The translations under genes were made by a program, and so were the position numbers. A stretch of DNA of 64,000 nucleotides. It comes from Iodidimonas nitroreducens (GTDB lineage: Bacteria; Pseudomonadota; Alphaproteobacteria; Sphingomonadales; Rhodothalassiaceae). Under the pieces are notes generated by a model, which did no database searches, was not told where the DNA came from, and saw only the letters and a program-made list of their open reading frames with translations. The stretch spans positions 25,209-89,208 of the forward strand of contig BAYV01000004.1 of NCBI GenBank assembly GCA_000710935.1. The letters run 5' to 3'. Shown in pieces: positions 8,017 through 16,425 of the stretch. Every line of letters begins with the position of its first letter. The stretch's first letter is position 1.

Positions 8017-10107
8017 CTAAAAACCGGCACGAAGGATGAACCGCACGGTGCGGCCCGGCGCAGGCACCAGATCTTTGAGGAAGCTGGTGTGAAAGCGAAT
8101 ATCGCTATCAGCCAGATTGCGGCCCTCAATGATCAGTGAAATATCCCGCTCTTCAAAGGGATGAACGACAAGACTGGCCGTAAGGTTCACATAATCATCC
8201 GTTGGCAGTTCAAATTCGCCAATATCTTTTTGGCTTGCGGCATATTCCGCGGCGATATGCACATCAAAATAATGGCTTTCATAATCGCTGCCAAGGGTGA
8301 ATGACAAAGGCGGAATGCGGGACAGGGGGGTATCACTGGCCGTTTCCTTGGCATTCACAAAATCCAATTGCGCATTAATGGAGAAGGCCTGTTCGCCCGC
8401 CCGCCAAAGCTCATAATCTGCTTCAAGCTCAAGGCCATAAAAGCGGGCATTGGTGGCTGTGAATTGGGCCACGGGCAGGCCATCTTCTTCCTCGCCGGTA
8501 AAGCGCTCGAAAATGAAATCACTATAATCATAATAAAAGCCATTGATCAGGAATTCAAAAGGACCGCCGGCCTTTTTCAGATTGAGTTCAAGGCCTTTCA
8601 CCGTTTCTTCGCCCAGATCCACATCGCCCAATTCAAAGGTGAAGGTGGCCAGATGCGGGCCATTCGAGAAAAGCTCGTCGGCATTGGGGGCGCGTTCAGT
8701 GCGAAAGCTGTTGATCCCGATCAGATAACCATCTCTCAGAGCATAAGAGGCCCCGGCAGAGAGGCTGATGCCGGTAAAATTGCGCTCGACCCCTAAATTA
8801 TCGGATTGCACATCCTGACGATCAAGCCGGGCCCCCGCATCAAAATGCCAGGGTCCGATTTCATAGCTTTGGAAGCTGTATAATCCCCATTGAAACGTTT
8901 CATTGGGGGGAACGAAGGCTTCAGCCCCAATGGCTTCAAAATCGCGGCTGCGCAGATGCAGGCCGCTGGTGCCGGTCCAGCCTTCATGTGCGATCTGATC
9001 CAGATCGATCCGGCCTTCCCACTCATCATTCAAAAACAGGGTACCAATCTCGCCGCCTTCGAGCTCAGCCTGATCATAATCGGCATAGCCAAAGCGAAAG
9101 CGGGCCTGATCAAAGACCAGAAAATCGCTGGTCCATTCCCCGATCAGATCATAGCGCGTCTGTTCGATATCGATCCGCACGCCTTCTTCGCCGCCCGCTT
9201 CACTGTCTGTACTACCGCCTTCTTCCTCTTCTTCCTCAAGCTCTACAGGGATGCCATAATTATTATCGAGCCGGGTGACAGAGGCGCCCAGAAAGCCATG
9301 CCGCCCAACATAAGATAAGCCGCCCGTGATCCCCCAATTTTCCAGATCGGAATTCTCGGCCCGGCCAAAAGGCTCGCTTTCCCCGGAGGCCAGTGGATTG
9401 GCGGCCCGCTCGCGATCCGATCGTAAAAAGCCCGGAGCCTTGAAATCACCGGCATCACGATAAAAGCCATCCACATGGGCCATCAGGCCCCCAATGATAT
9501 TGGCATTGAGCGCGCCGCTATTGAGCACTTCATCGCCATTGGTGCCATAGCTGGTGCGAAATTGCCCATCCACCCGGCCGTTTTCGGGCAAGGCACGGGG
9601 CACGCGATCGTCGATCACATTCACCACCCCGGCAATCGCATTGGCCCCATACATCAAGGTGGCAGGGCCACGGATCACCTCAACCTTGCGGGCCGTTGCC
9701 AGATCCACCGCCGGGGCATGATCGGGGCTGGTGGTCGAGGCATCAAAGGTCCCCAGATCATTGATCAGGATGCGCAGGCGATCCCCTCCCAAACCGCGAA
9801 TGATCGGGCGGCTGGCCCCCTGGCCAAAGGATGTTTGCGATAGACCGGGCAGGCCATCAAGGCTATCGCCAATGGTGCTGCGCAGGGTGCGGGCTAATTC
9901 TTCACCCGCTAAAACCGATGTGCCCTGCAGGATTTCAAAGCGGGATCGTCCGCCGGGATGCGCCGAGACGACGATTTCTTCAATGCCGCCACGATCATGT
10001 CCGGGATGGCCTTGATCAGTGGCCATCTGGGCATTGGCCATCCCATGAAGGGCCGTGCCGCTGGCAAGGCTGATGATAAAGAGACGATAAGCTTTTTCCC
10101 GCGCCAT
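8017..10107 (-). CDS. TonB-dependent outer-membrane receptor, ZnuD-like
   Basis: A 696-residue receptor with signal peptide (ending about GMANAQ), a plug domain (IEEIVVSAHPGG, RPIIRGLGGDRLRIL, VEVIRGPATLMYG) and a C-terminal beta-barrel finishing in the aromatic VRFILRAGF. An acidic extracellular-loop insertion near residues 280-305 contains ELEEEEEEGG and later VRIDIEQTRYDL, as in ZnuD zinc receptors, where the loop is often His/Asp/Glu-rich. It is divergent from a Zur-type regulator with a dyad between them, which supports zinc uptake under Zur repression. The start ATG 10107 has GAGGA upstream. Energy would come from TonB-ExbB-ExbD encoded elsewhere. Zinc as substrate is inferred from context. 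Confidence 0.9.
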   Translation of the reverse strand: MAREKAYRLFIISLASGTALHGMANAQMATDQGHPGHDRGGIEEIVVSAHPGGRSRFEILQGTSVLAGEELARTLRSTIGDSLDGLPGLSQTSFGQGASRPIIRGLGGDRLRILINDLGTFDASTTSPDHAPAVDLATARKVEVIRGPATLMYGANAIAGVVNVIDDRVPRALPENGRVDGQFRTSYGTNGDEVLNSGALNANIIGGLMAHVDGFYRDAGDFKAPGFLRSDRERAANPLASGESEPFGRAENSDLENWGITGGLSYVGRHGFLGASVTRLDNNYGIPVELEEEEEEGGSTDSEAGGEEGVRIDIEQTRYDLIGEWTSDFLVFDQARFRFGYADYDQAELEGGEIGTLFLNDEWEGRIDLDQIAHEGWTGTSGLHLRSRDFEAIGAEAFVPPNETFQWGLYSFQSYEIGPWHFDAGARLDRQDVQSDNLGVERNFTGISLSAGASYALRDGYLIGINSFRTERAPNADELFSNGPHLATFTFELGDVDLGEETVKGLELNLKKAGGPFEFLINGFYYDYSDFIFERFTGEEEDGLPVAQFTATNARFYGLELEADYELWRAGEQAFSINAQLDFVNAKETASDTPLSRIPPLSFTLGSDYESHYFDVHIAAEYAASQKDIGEFELPTDDYVNLTASLVVHPFEERDISLIIEGRNLADSDIRFHTSFLKDLVPAPGRTVRFILRAGF

Positions 10108-10156
10108 GGTGATCGGTCCTCAATCTGTGTTTATGGGTATTTGTTTCTTGAGGTCT

Positions 10157-10179
10157 GTAATGTTATATTATCTCATTAT
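10157..10179. promoter_or_regulatory. Candidate Zur box between receptor and zur genes
   Basis: GTAATGTTATATTATCTCATTA and the following base form an imperfect 23-base dyad: 8 of 11 arm positions are complementary (TAATG...CATTA and ATA...TAT). It resembles the AT-rich AATGTTATA-TATAACATT Zur operators I recall from Alphaproteobacteria. It lies 50 bases upstream of the receptor start and 106 bases upstream of zur, so one bound repressor could control both. The identity is inferred from shape and context. Confidence 0.6.
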
Positions 10180-10284
10180 CGTCAAGTCCTAATATCCTGT
10201 TTGAAACGTTAAATCCGAAAAGCGCCAAATCAGGTAGAAATGCATGTCGTGATCGCGCTAAGCTGGTGAGATGAGAGGGAGGCC

Positions 10285-10782
10285 ATGGTGCAAAATCAAA
10301 CCGATCCAGCGATTATATCCAATCATCGGTCCCATGATCATGAACAATGTCAGTCTGAAGCGCTTGATGCCGCGCGGCTGATCTGCGCCCGCCGGGGCAC
10401 GCGTTTGACCGAGATGCGCCAGCGGGTTCTGGAACTCATCTGGAATGGCCATTCGGCGGTCAAGGCTTATGATCTGCTCGAGATGCTGTCTGCCCCTGAT
10501 CGCGCGGTGCGCCCTCCCACGGTTTATCGGGCGCTGGAATTTTTGCTGGAAAACAGGCTGATCCACCGGATTGAATCGCTCAATGCCTATGTTGGTTGCC
10601 CATCGCCCGGCGAATCTCATGTCAGCCAGTTTTTGATCTGCGAAAATTGTGCGGTGGTGACCGAGCTTTTAGGCCAGGACATCGCAAGGCTGGTGCGTGC
10701 AGAGGCCGATCAGCATGGCTTCCTGATCCGCCGCCAAACCGTTGAGGTGCACGGTTTGTGCCAGCAGTGCCAAGCCGCCTGA
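10285..10782 (+). CDS. zur: Fur-family transcriptional regulator, Zur (zinc uptake regulator)
   Basis: A 165-residue Fur-family protein. The winged-helix domain spans about residues 28-95 (GTRLTEMRQRVLELIW, and the recognition segment PPTVYRALEFLLENRLIHRI). The dimerisation domain has the metal-site motifs HVSQFLICENC and the C-terminal CQQC, which form a CxxC...CxxC structural zinc site. Histidines HRSHDHEQC extend the N-terminus. The adjacent ZnuD-like receptor and the lack of the Fur HHDH signature favour Zur. The Shine-Dalgarno GAGGGAGG is unusually close to ATG 10285. The stop codon is embedded in the first unit of an 11-base tandem repeat. Confidence 0.88.
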   Translation: MVQNQTDPAIISNHRSHDHEQCQSEALDAARLICARRGTRLTEMRQRVLELIWNGHSAVKAYDLLEMLSAPDRAVRPPTVYRALEFLLENRLIHRIESLNAYVGCPSPGESHVSQFLICENCAVVTELLGQDIARLVRAEADQHGFLIRRQTVEVHGLCQQCQAA

Positions 10783-10854
10783 GTCCGGCCTGAGTCCGGC
10801 CTGAGTCCCGCCCCAGTCTGGCCTGAGTCCCGCCCGAGTCCGGCCTGATCCCTG
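10777..10854. repeat. 11-bp tandem repeat, about seven units, across the 3' end of zur
   Basis: Units start at 10777, 10788, 10799, 10810, 10821, 10832 and 10843 (the last incomplete). The consensus is GCCTGAGTCCG; units 1 and 2 are identical and the others differ by one to three bases. The TGA stop of zur (10780-10782) lies in unit 1, so the array grew out of the gene end. The units are G+C rich and could form weak secondary structure in the zur transcript. Confidence 0.9.
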
Positions 10855-10943
10855 CTTTTGTCACAATTCTCTCATTTCAATGTCACGCGGCTTAAACGCA
10901 GGAGGTGCATTATTTAATGAATTGACCTGATAGCGAGAGCGCC

Positions 10944-11588
10944 GTGTTTCTTGGAAAGATTGTGGGTGAAACGACCCCGGATCATCAACAGATCAACTTA
11001 GCCGGGCGGCTGGTGTTTTTGATCGGGCCTCCGGGTGGCGGTATGCGCCGGCTGGTGCATCAAGCCCGCGCGCATCATCTGGGCCGGGGCCGGGTGATTT
11101 TCCCGCGGCGCTATCTTGCGCTGGCCTCTGATATCGCCAGCAAAAGGGAGGCGCGATCGCAGACTGAAGATGCGCATTATCTGCCCCGCGATGTTTTTCA
11201 TGATTATGTGAACCAGGGCTTTTTTGCCCTGCATTGGGGCGATGGCTCGACACTCTATGGCATCGGACGCGAGATCGAAAGCTGGATGGATGCCGGTCTT
11301 GATGTGGTGGTGCCAGCGGATATGGATATTCTGGCCCGGGCGCAGGCGCGCTATCCTTCCATGAAGGCCGTGGTGGTTTCCCCCAATGCTGATGCGATGA
11401 AGGCATGGATGGCGGGATCAGAAACGGTGGTCTCATCTTGCGATGCCGGGGCTTTCAGGCAGGCGCAATTCCACAGGGCCGATGGGGGCTATTTTGCGCG
11501 TGGTTTTCCCAATCTGCCGATGGTGCAAACAGATGAGGATTTCACCAAGGCCGCAGAACGCTTATTGGTCCTTTTGGCGCGATCCTGA
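10944..11588 (+). CDS. PhnN-like (ribose 1,5-bisphosphate phosphokinase family) protein with degenerate P-loop
   Basis: A 214-residue protein from GTG 10944. The layout follows the PhnN/guanylate-kinase fold: a beta-strand and P-loop-like segment LVFLIGPPGGGMRR at about residues 23-36, RRYLAL, and the PhnN-type stretch FFALHWGDGSTLYGIG followed by REIESWMDAGLDVVV. The Walker A lysine and following Ser/Thr are missing: the expected GxxGxGK(S/T) reads GPPGGGMR. PhnN makes PRPP from ribose 1,5-bisphosphate in phosphonate breakdown, but no other phn gene is present here. Either the protein uses an altered nucleotide site or it has become non-catalytic. The start codon is not certain because no strong Shine-Dalgarno is seen. 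Confidence 0.7.
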   Translation: MFLGKIVGETTPDHQQINLAGRLVFLIGPPGGGMRRLVHQARAHHLGRGRVIFPRRYLALASDIASKREARSQTEDAHYLPRDVFHDYVNQGFFALHWGDGSTLYGIGREIESWMDAGLDVVVPADMDILARAQARYPSMKAVVVSPNADAMKAWMAGSETVVSSCDAGAFRQAQFHRADGGYFARGFPNLPMVQTDEDFTKAAERLLVLLARS

Positions 11589-11611
11589 AAATCTTGATAA
11601 GGGCGGATGGA

Positions 11612-11989
11612 TCAATCCGGCTGATCCACGGGGCGCGGGCGGCCTTCGCTATCCACTGCCACAAAGATGAAGGTGCCTTCGGTGACGGTAAATTCTTCCT
11701 CAATGCCTCGGCGGGTTACACAAACCTCAACGCTGATATGCATGGATGTGCGGCCCACAGATTTGATATCGGCATAGCAGCTGATCAAATCCCCCACATG
11801 CACCGGGCGGTGAAATTTCATACCCTCGATGGCTACGGTAGCCACCGCGCCCTTGGCCCGTTTGCTGGCGGTGATGCCACCCGCCACATCCATTTGCGAC
11901 AGCAGCCAGCCGCCGAAAATATGGCCATTCAGATTGAGATCAGCAAGGCGCGGAGCCGTGCGAATGATCGGATCGCGTTTTATGGTCAT
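11612..11989 (-). CDS. Acyl-CoA thioesterase, YciA-like hotdog protein
   Basis: A 125-residue single hotdog domain. The hallmark helix and active-site region is NLNGHIFGGWLLSQMD, with the catalytic Asp, and the later strand block VAIEGMKFHRPVHVGDLISCYA is typical of YciA. YciA-family hexameric thioesterases hydrolyse a wide range of acyl-CoAs. ATG 11989 gives MTIKRDP, the normal N-terminus; an upstream GTG at 12022 would add 11 residues and has no better ribosome site. It converges with the PhnN-like gene and lies 45 bases downstream of the MscS gene on the same strand. Confidence 0.9.
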   Translation of the reverse strand: MTIKRDPIIRTAPRLADLNLNGHIFGGWLLSQMDVAGGITASKRAKGAVATVAIEGMKFHRPVHVGDLISCYADIKSVGRTSMHISVEVCVTRRGIEEEFTVTEGTFIFVAVDSEGRPRPVDQPD

Positions 11990-12034
11990 GGGGAGGGTCT
12001 CTGTTGGGGACACTGAAAACACAGCGTCGTATTG

Positions 12035-13228
12035 TTAAGAATTTTTTTGAACGATTTCGTTGGTTGCTGTCAAGGATTGGGCCGCCGCATCGGCCTTATT
12101 GGCAGATTGGGGGAAGGTTTCAGCGGCATCGGGCATGGTTTCCACATAAAGCGAGCGACTGGGGAACGCAAATCCGGCTCCTGCTTCTTCAACGATGTCC
12201 TTGATTTTGAAGGCCAACCGCTCTTTCACCTCAAGCCATTCGCCCCATTTTGTGGTGCGGGTAAAGCAATAGAGCAAAATATCGATGGAACTGGCTGAAA
12301 AGGCATCGATGCGCACAAAGGTGCTGGCCATTTCGGGTTTGGCAAAATCATCACTTTCCAGAATATAAGCCTCGATCCCATCACGGATGCGGCGAAGCTG
12401 GTCGCCGGTTGTGCGATATTCCAGCCCGATGATCCATTTGATGCGGCGATAGGTCATTCTCTGGAAATTGGTGACCGCATTATCCGATAATTTGGAATTG
12501 GGCACATAAACCGGGGCCTTGTCGAAACGGCGGATTTTGGTGGTGCGAAAGCCGATTTCCTCCACATCACCTTCCACAACGCCATCAACAGAAATCCAAT
12601 CGCCGGGATGAAAGCGGCGTTCGCCAATCACGAAAAGCCCCGAAATCAGATTTTTGAACAGATCCTGCGCCCCCAAAGCCACCGCCACGCCAAAAAGCCC
12701 AAGCCCCGCGATGATCGGGGCAACAGCAATGCCCCAGATTTCAAGTATGGCCGCAGAGCCCAGCAAAATGAAGGCAACCTTGGCCGATTTGATGATCCAA
12801 TCCACCATCGCCGGGGTTAAAATCCCCCGGCTGTGCATCAAGATGCCGCCGATGGGGGAAACGATCCGATGCAAGGTCCAAAACAAAGTAAAGGTGACGA
12901 GGGAGCGGTTAATATGGTTGAAGAACGCTTCCACATCCTCGCCAACGCTTAAAACGCTGGTGGCAAAAAAGATCCCCATAACAATGGGAATGAAGCGAAC
13001 AGGGGCCCGGATGACCTCGAGCACCTGATCATCGATATCTGTTTTTGTGCGCGTGGCCGCCCGTTTCAAGGCCGATAAAATAAAGCGGGTGAGCAGATTG
13101 CGCAGCATGATGAAGAGGAGGAAAATCCCCAAAGCGATCAGGCTGTCGGCTATATGGATGCCAAAAACCCCATGCTGCCAAACATCGACGACAAGATCCC
13201 AAAAATCCTGAAAGGATGCGATAGTCAT
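12035..13228 (-). CDS. Mechanosensitive ion channel protein, MscS family
   Basis: A 397-residue inner-membrane protein. Four to five hydrophobic segments occupy about residues 15-190; the pore-lining helix and the start of the beta domain are seen in GVAVALGAQDLFKNLISGLF and then RRFHPGDWISVDGVVEGDVEEIG, the standard MscS signature with the beta-domain motif. The cytoplasmic vestibule follows to about residue 360. Such channels open under membrane tension and protect from hypo-osmotic shock. The C-terminal tail is rich in Ala, Asp and Thr and looks unstructured. It appears to be transcribed on its own or with the downstream thioesterase. Confidence 0.93.
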   Translation of the reverse strand: MTIASFQDFWDLVVDVWQHGVFGIHIADSLIALGIFLLFIMLRNLLTRFILSALKRAATRTKTDIDDQVLEVIRAPVRFIPIVMGIFFATSVLSVGEDVEAFFNHINRSLVTFTLFWTLHRIVSPIGGILMHSRGILTPAMVDWIIKSAKVAFILLGSAAILEIWGIAVAPIIAGLGLFGVAVALGAQDLFKNLISGLFVIGERRFHPGDWISVDGVVEGDVEEIGFRTTKIRRFDKAPVYVPNSKLSDNAVTNFQRMTYRRIKWIIGLEYRTTGDQLRRIRDGIEAYILESDDFAKPEMASTFVRIDAFSASSIDILLYCFTRTTKWGEWLEVKERLAFKIKDIVEEAGAGFAFPSRSLYVETMPDAAETFPQSANKADAAAQSLTATNEIVQKNS

Positions 13229-13303
13229 AAACGGGGTCCGCTGATTTTGGGGCTATTAAAGCCGGGATGTGATGAAGGGCTTTAAAAACCCGCAAAGATG
13301 CGA

Positions 13304-13537
13304 TTATTCATGTTCATCGCCATAGGCGGATTGATCATGGCCCGAACGAGCCGAATAAAAAACCAGCCACATCAGCCCTACACCGATGCCAATGGTAAAG
13401 ACAATCCCCAATCCCATGGCGATCATGCCATGGAGACTAAGGGGTATATCCGTGATTTCCTGCATCACGATATAGGATGTGATGGCGGTGGCCAAAAGCA
13501 GGGCACCCAGGATGACAACTGTGAACACTGTTTTCAT
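13304..13537 (-). CDS. Small two-helix membrane protein, function unknown
   Basis: A 77-residue protein with two hydrophobic helices (about residues 4-24 and 36-62) and a polar, acidic C-terminal tail. Its ATG overlaps the TGA of the upstream DUF1499 gene (ATGA at 13534-13537), which indicates translational coupling and supports it being real. No family is recognised. It may work with the DUF1499 membrane protein. Confidence 0.72.
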   Translation of the reverse strand: MKTVFTVVILGALLLATAITSYIVMQEITDIPLSLHGMIAMGLGIVFTIGIGVGLMWLVFYSARSGHDQSAYGDEHE

Positions 13538-14364
13538 GAGCGGGATATGGCCTTTTCTGACATGGTTTCAAGGAAGGCGCGGATGCGTTTGGCATTGGCC
13601 CCCAGATCGCTGATCCCAATGCGGGAAACAGAGCGCACATCCACCCGGGTTTGATCATCCTCATAGCGCAGGCGCACCACGATATCATCTTTGAAACCAT
13701 ACCAGAATGTGGTGTCTGTGGCCTCGATCAGAGCGCTTTCGGGCAGGTCGCTATCGGAAATGCTTTTATCCTCGATTTCGGCGGCGGCGATCTCCCACCC
13801 CAGATCCTTGGCAGCGGCCAGTGCCAGCTTGTGCACCTCATCAAGGGGCAGATCGAGCATTAAGGGGCCAAGATCGCCATAAGCTTCCCGGTGATACACC
13901 AGCCAGCGCGTTTCGGGGGCCAGATCAGTCAGATCGCTGCGCCCGCGATCCGGCACGATCATCGGGCTGCCATCACGCGGGCTCAGGCTTTGAAAGCGCG
14001 GCGGATCGGCAAGATCGGTGGTGACATCATGGATCGGCACGGCGGCGGTGGCATCGCTGCGCAAAAGATAAAGCGTGGTGACAACGGCACCGCTTAAAAG
14101 GATCGATAAGGCCAGCCGCCCGCTGATGGCATTATGGCCACCCGCTGCGGCGATCAATAAAGCCAGAATGCTGACCACGCCGGTGAAGGCGGCAATGTAA
14201 AAAGCCCAGCGCATCATGCTGATTGCCATCCCGAACGACCAAAGCTCGATCCGCACGCCGGGGCCGGGGGCGATCATCAGGAAAAGGGCGAGCAGCGAGA
14301 GCAATAAAAGCCCGGCGGATAAGAAACGCCAGTTTCGCGCCTGTTGTCTGAAAGCCATGGTCAT
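13534..14364 (-). CDS. DUF1499 domain-containing membrane protein
   Basis: A 276-residue protein. Three hydrophobic helices fill roughly residues 12-120, followed by a soluble domain from PPRFQSLSPRDG to the C-terminus whose blocks (LDEVHKLALAAAKDLGWEI, FWYGFKDDIVVRLRYE, RVDVRSVSRIGISDLGAN) fit DUF1499. This family has no established role; it is widespread in Proteobacteria and cyanobacteria. It is the first gene of a two-gene unit with the small membrane protein at 13304, with a four-base overlap. The start ATG 14364 lies 103 bases from the divergent CBS gene. Confidence 0.85.
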   Translation of the reverse strand: MTMAFRQQARNWRFLSAGLLLLSLLALFLMIAPGPGVRIELWSFGMAISMMRWAFYIAAFTGVVSILALLIAAAGGHNAISGRLALSILLSGAVVTTLYLLRSDATAAVPIHDVTTDLADPPRFQSLSPRDGSPMIVPDRGRSDLTDLAPETRWLVYHREAYGDLGPLMLDLPLDEVHKLALAAAKDLGWEIAAAEIEDKSISDSDLPESALIEATDTTFWYGFKDDIVVRLRYEDDQTRVDVRSVSRIGISDLGANAKRIRAFLETMSEKAISRS

Positions 14365-14467
14365 ACACCCTATGGTTATGGTATTCTTAACCTCATTTCG
14401 CAGTTTTTACAGCATAGCCAGTCAAAGCCATATTCGCCAGTACAGAGGATAATAAGGGGAGAGTTCT

Positions 14468-14899
14468 ATGACTGTAGCTTCGATTTTGAAAGAAAAAGGC
14501 TCGGCTGTTACCACTATTATGGAAAGCGCCAGCCTGCGCGACGCAGTGGCTATGCTTGCCGAGAAAAAAATCGGTGCCGTTCTGGTGCTCGATGATGAAG
14601 GGAGCATTGCAGGGATGCTGTCGGAACGCGATGTGGTGCGGGAATTGGCCATCCAGGGCCCTGCGCTTTTAGATCGTTTCGTGCATGAGGTCATGACCCG
14701 CCATGTGGTGACCGCATCCCCCGATGAAACCATTGCGTCGCTCATGGCGGTGATGACGAAGGGCCGCTTTCGCCATGTGCCAGTGGTGCACAATGATCGG
14801 CTTTTGGGCCTTGTTTCCATTGGCGATATCGTCAAAATCCGCATTGCCGAGGCGGAGATGGAAGCCCAATCGCTCAAAAGCTATATCTGCACAGGTTGA
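14468..14899 (+). CDS. CBS-domain-pair protein
   Basis: A 143-residue cytoplasmic protein made of two CBS motifs: residues about 12-66 (from VTTIMESASLRDAVAMLAE to GMLSERDVVREL) and about 76-130 (from VMTRHVVTASPDETIASLM to LGLVSIGDIVKI). Paired CBS domains bind adenosine nucleotides and act as regulatory modules. No effector domain is fused. The start has GGGGAGAG upstream. It is divergent from the DUF1499 pair and probably monocistronic. Confidence 0.93.
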   Translation: MTVASILKEKGSAVTTIMESASLRDAVAMLAEKKIGAVLVLDDEGSIAGMLSERDVVRELAIQGPALLDRFVHEVMTRHVVTASPDETIASLMAVMTKGRFRHVPVVHNDRLLGLVSIGDIVKIRIAEAEMEAQSLKSYICTG

Positions 14900-15006
14900 C
14901 GGGCTTCTGTTTTCCTGTGGATCAAGGGCGGATAGCGCGATCTTAAGGCTTTCTTAGCCATGACCATCGTATCAGGGGTATGATATTCCTGTGAAAAAGG
15001 ATCGTC

Positions 15007-16425
15007 ATGGCCTCTCAGCATAAAACATCAGCCGTGCCCACAGCACCAAGCCCCGAACAGCGCGCGCAGCAGCGCCAGATTCTGCGTGAGGGGGATCGGC
15101 GGCATCATATTCACCCCTTTACCGATCATCAGGCGCTGGCCCAATCGGGGGCGTTCATCGCCGAACGGGCATCAGGCTCCACCCTTTATGGTGAAGGGGA
15201 TCTGGCACTTCTGGATGCAATGGCGGGTTTGGCCTGCGTAAATGTGGGCTATGGCCGCCCGGAACTGGCACAAGCAGCCAGCGCGGCGATGCGCGATCTG
15301 GCCTATTATCACAGCTTTCAGGCGGTCACCAATCCCCATGCCGCGGCCTTGTCGGCACGGATCGCCGAACTGGCGCCGGGATCGCTCAATCGGGTGTTTT
15401 TTGCCAATTCCGGTTCGGAAGCCAATGAAACCATCCTGAAATGTGTGCGCGCCTATTGGCGGCTTAAAGGCGCACCAGAGCGTCAGCATATCATCGCCCG
15501 GGATTACGCCTATCATGGCTCCACCATGCTCACCACCAGCCTGAATGGCCTGCCGGTGATGCATCAGGCTTTCGGCCTGCCCATGCCCGGCATCAGCCAT
15601 ATCGAAGCCCCTTATTGGTATCGTTTGGGGGGTGATCTTGATCCTGAAGCCTATGGCCGCAAAGCCGCCGCCGCTTTGAAGGCTAAAATCATGGAATTGG
15701 GGCGCGATCAGGTTGCCGCCTTCATTGCCGAGCCTATACAGGTGACATCGGGCGTGATCATGCCGCCATCGAGCTATTGGCCGGAGATTTCCGCCATCTG
15801 CAAGGAAGAAGGCATTTTGCTGATCGCCGATGAGGTGGTGACCGGATTTGGCCGCACCGGCCATTGGTTTGCCCAAAATCATTATGGCTTTGAAGCCGAT
15901 TTCATGACTCTGGCAAAGGGCCTGACTTCGGGCTATATGCCTCTGGCGGCGGCGGTGGTCGCAGATCCTATTGCCGATCTGGTGCTGGATCAGGGCGGCG
16001 CCTTTCAGCATGGGTTCACCACATCGGGCCATCCCGTGGCCTGTGCGGTGGCCCATGAAAATCTGGTGATCATCGAACGCGAACATCTGGTGGAAAAAGC
16101 CGGTCAATCCGGGGCCATTCTGCACCGGGCTTTGGCATCCATCATTGGCGATCATCCTTTGGTGGGTGAAATCAGGGGCATCGGCCTTTTGGCCGGGATC
16201 GAACTGGTGCGCGATCGTCAAAGCCGCAGCGCCTATCCTTTGGAGATGGGATTATGCAGCCATATCGCCAATGCCGTGCTGATGAAGGGGGTGATCATTC
16301 GCCCCACGGGCAATTCTTTGGTGATCTGCCCGCCCTTCATCATTACCGAGGCGGAAATCGACCGGATCGTTTCGGCCCTGGCGCAGGGGCTGGATGAGGT
16401 TTATGCACAAATCCAAAAAGGATGA
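15007..16425 (+). CDS. Class III PLP aminotransferase (omega-transaminase type)
   Basis: A 472-residue fold-type I PLP enzyme. Motifs: FFANSGSEANET for phosphate binding, YAYHGST, IADEVVTGFGRTG containing the PLP-interacting Asp, and the Schiff-base lysine K304 in TLAKGLTSG. The sequence resembles beta-alanine/pyruvate or putrescine-type omega-transaminases that transfer terminal amino groups to pyruvate. AAAAAGGA precedes ATG 15007. Its 3' end overlaps the zinc-ribbon methyltransferase by 32 bases, so these two and the Hen1-type gene form one operon. A role in making an amino-modified metabolite is possible, but housekeeping amine catabolism fits equally well. Confidence 0.93.
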   Translation: MASQHKTSAVPTAPSPEQRAQQRQILREGDRRHHIHPFTDHQALAQSGAFIAERASGSTLYGEGDLALLDAMAGLACVNVGYGRPELAQAASAAMRDLAYYHSFQAVTNPHAAALSARIAELAPGSLNRVFFANSGSEANETILKCVRAYWRLKGAPERQHIIARDYAYHGSTMLTTSLNGLPVMHQAFGLPMPGISHIEAPYWYRLGGDLDPEAYGRKAAAALKAKIMELGRDQVAAFIAEPIQVTSGVIMPPSSYWPEISAICKEEGILLIADEVVTGFGRTGHWFAQNHYGFEADFMTLAKGLTSGYMPLAAAVVADPIADLVLDQGGAFQHGFTTSGHPVACAVAHENLVIIEREHLVEKAGQSGAILHRALASIIGDHPLVGEIRGIGLLAGIELVRDRQSRSAYPLEMGLCSHIANAVLMKGVIIRPTGNSLVICPPFIITEAEIDRIVSALAQGLDEVYAQIQKG

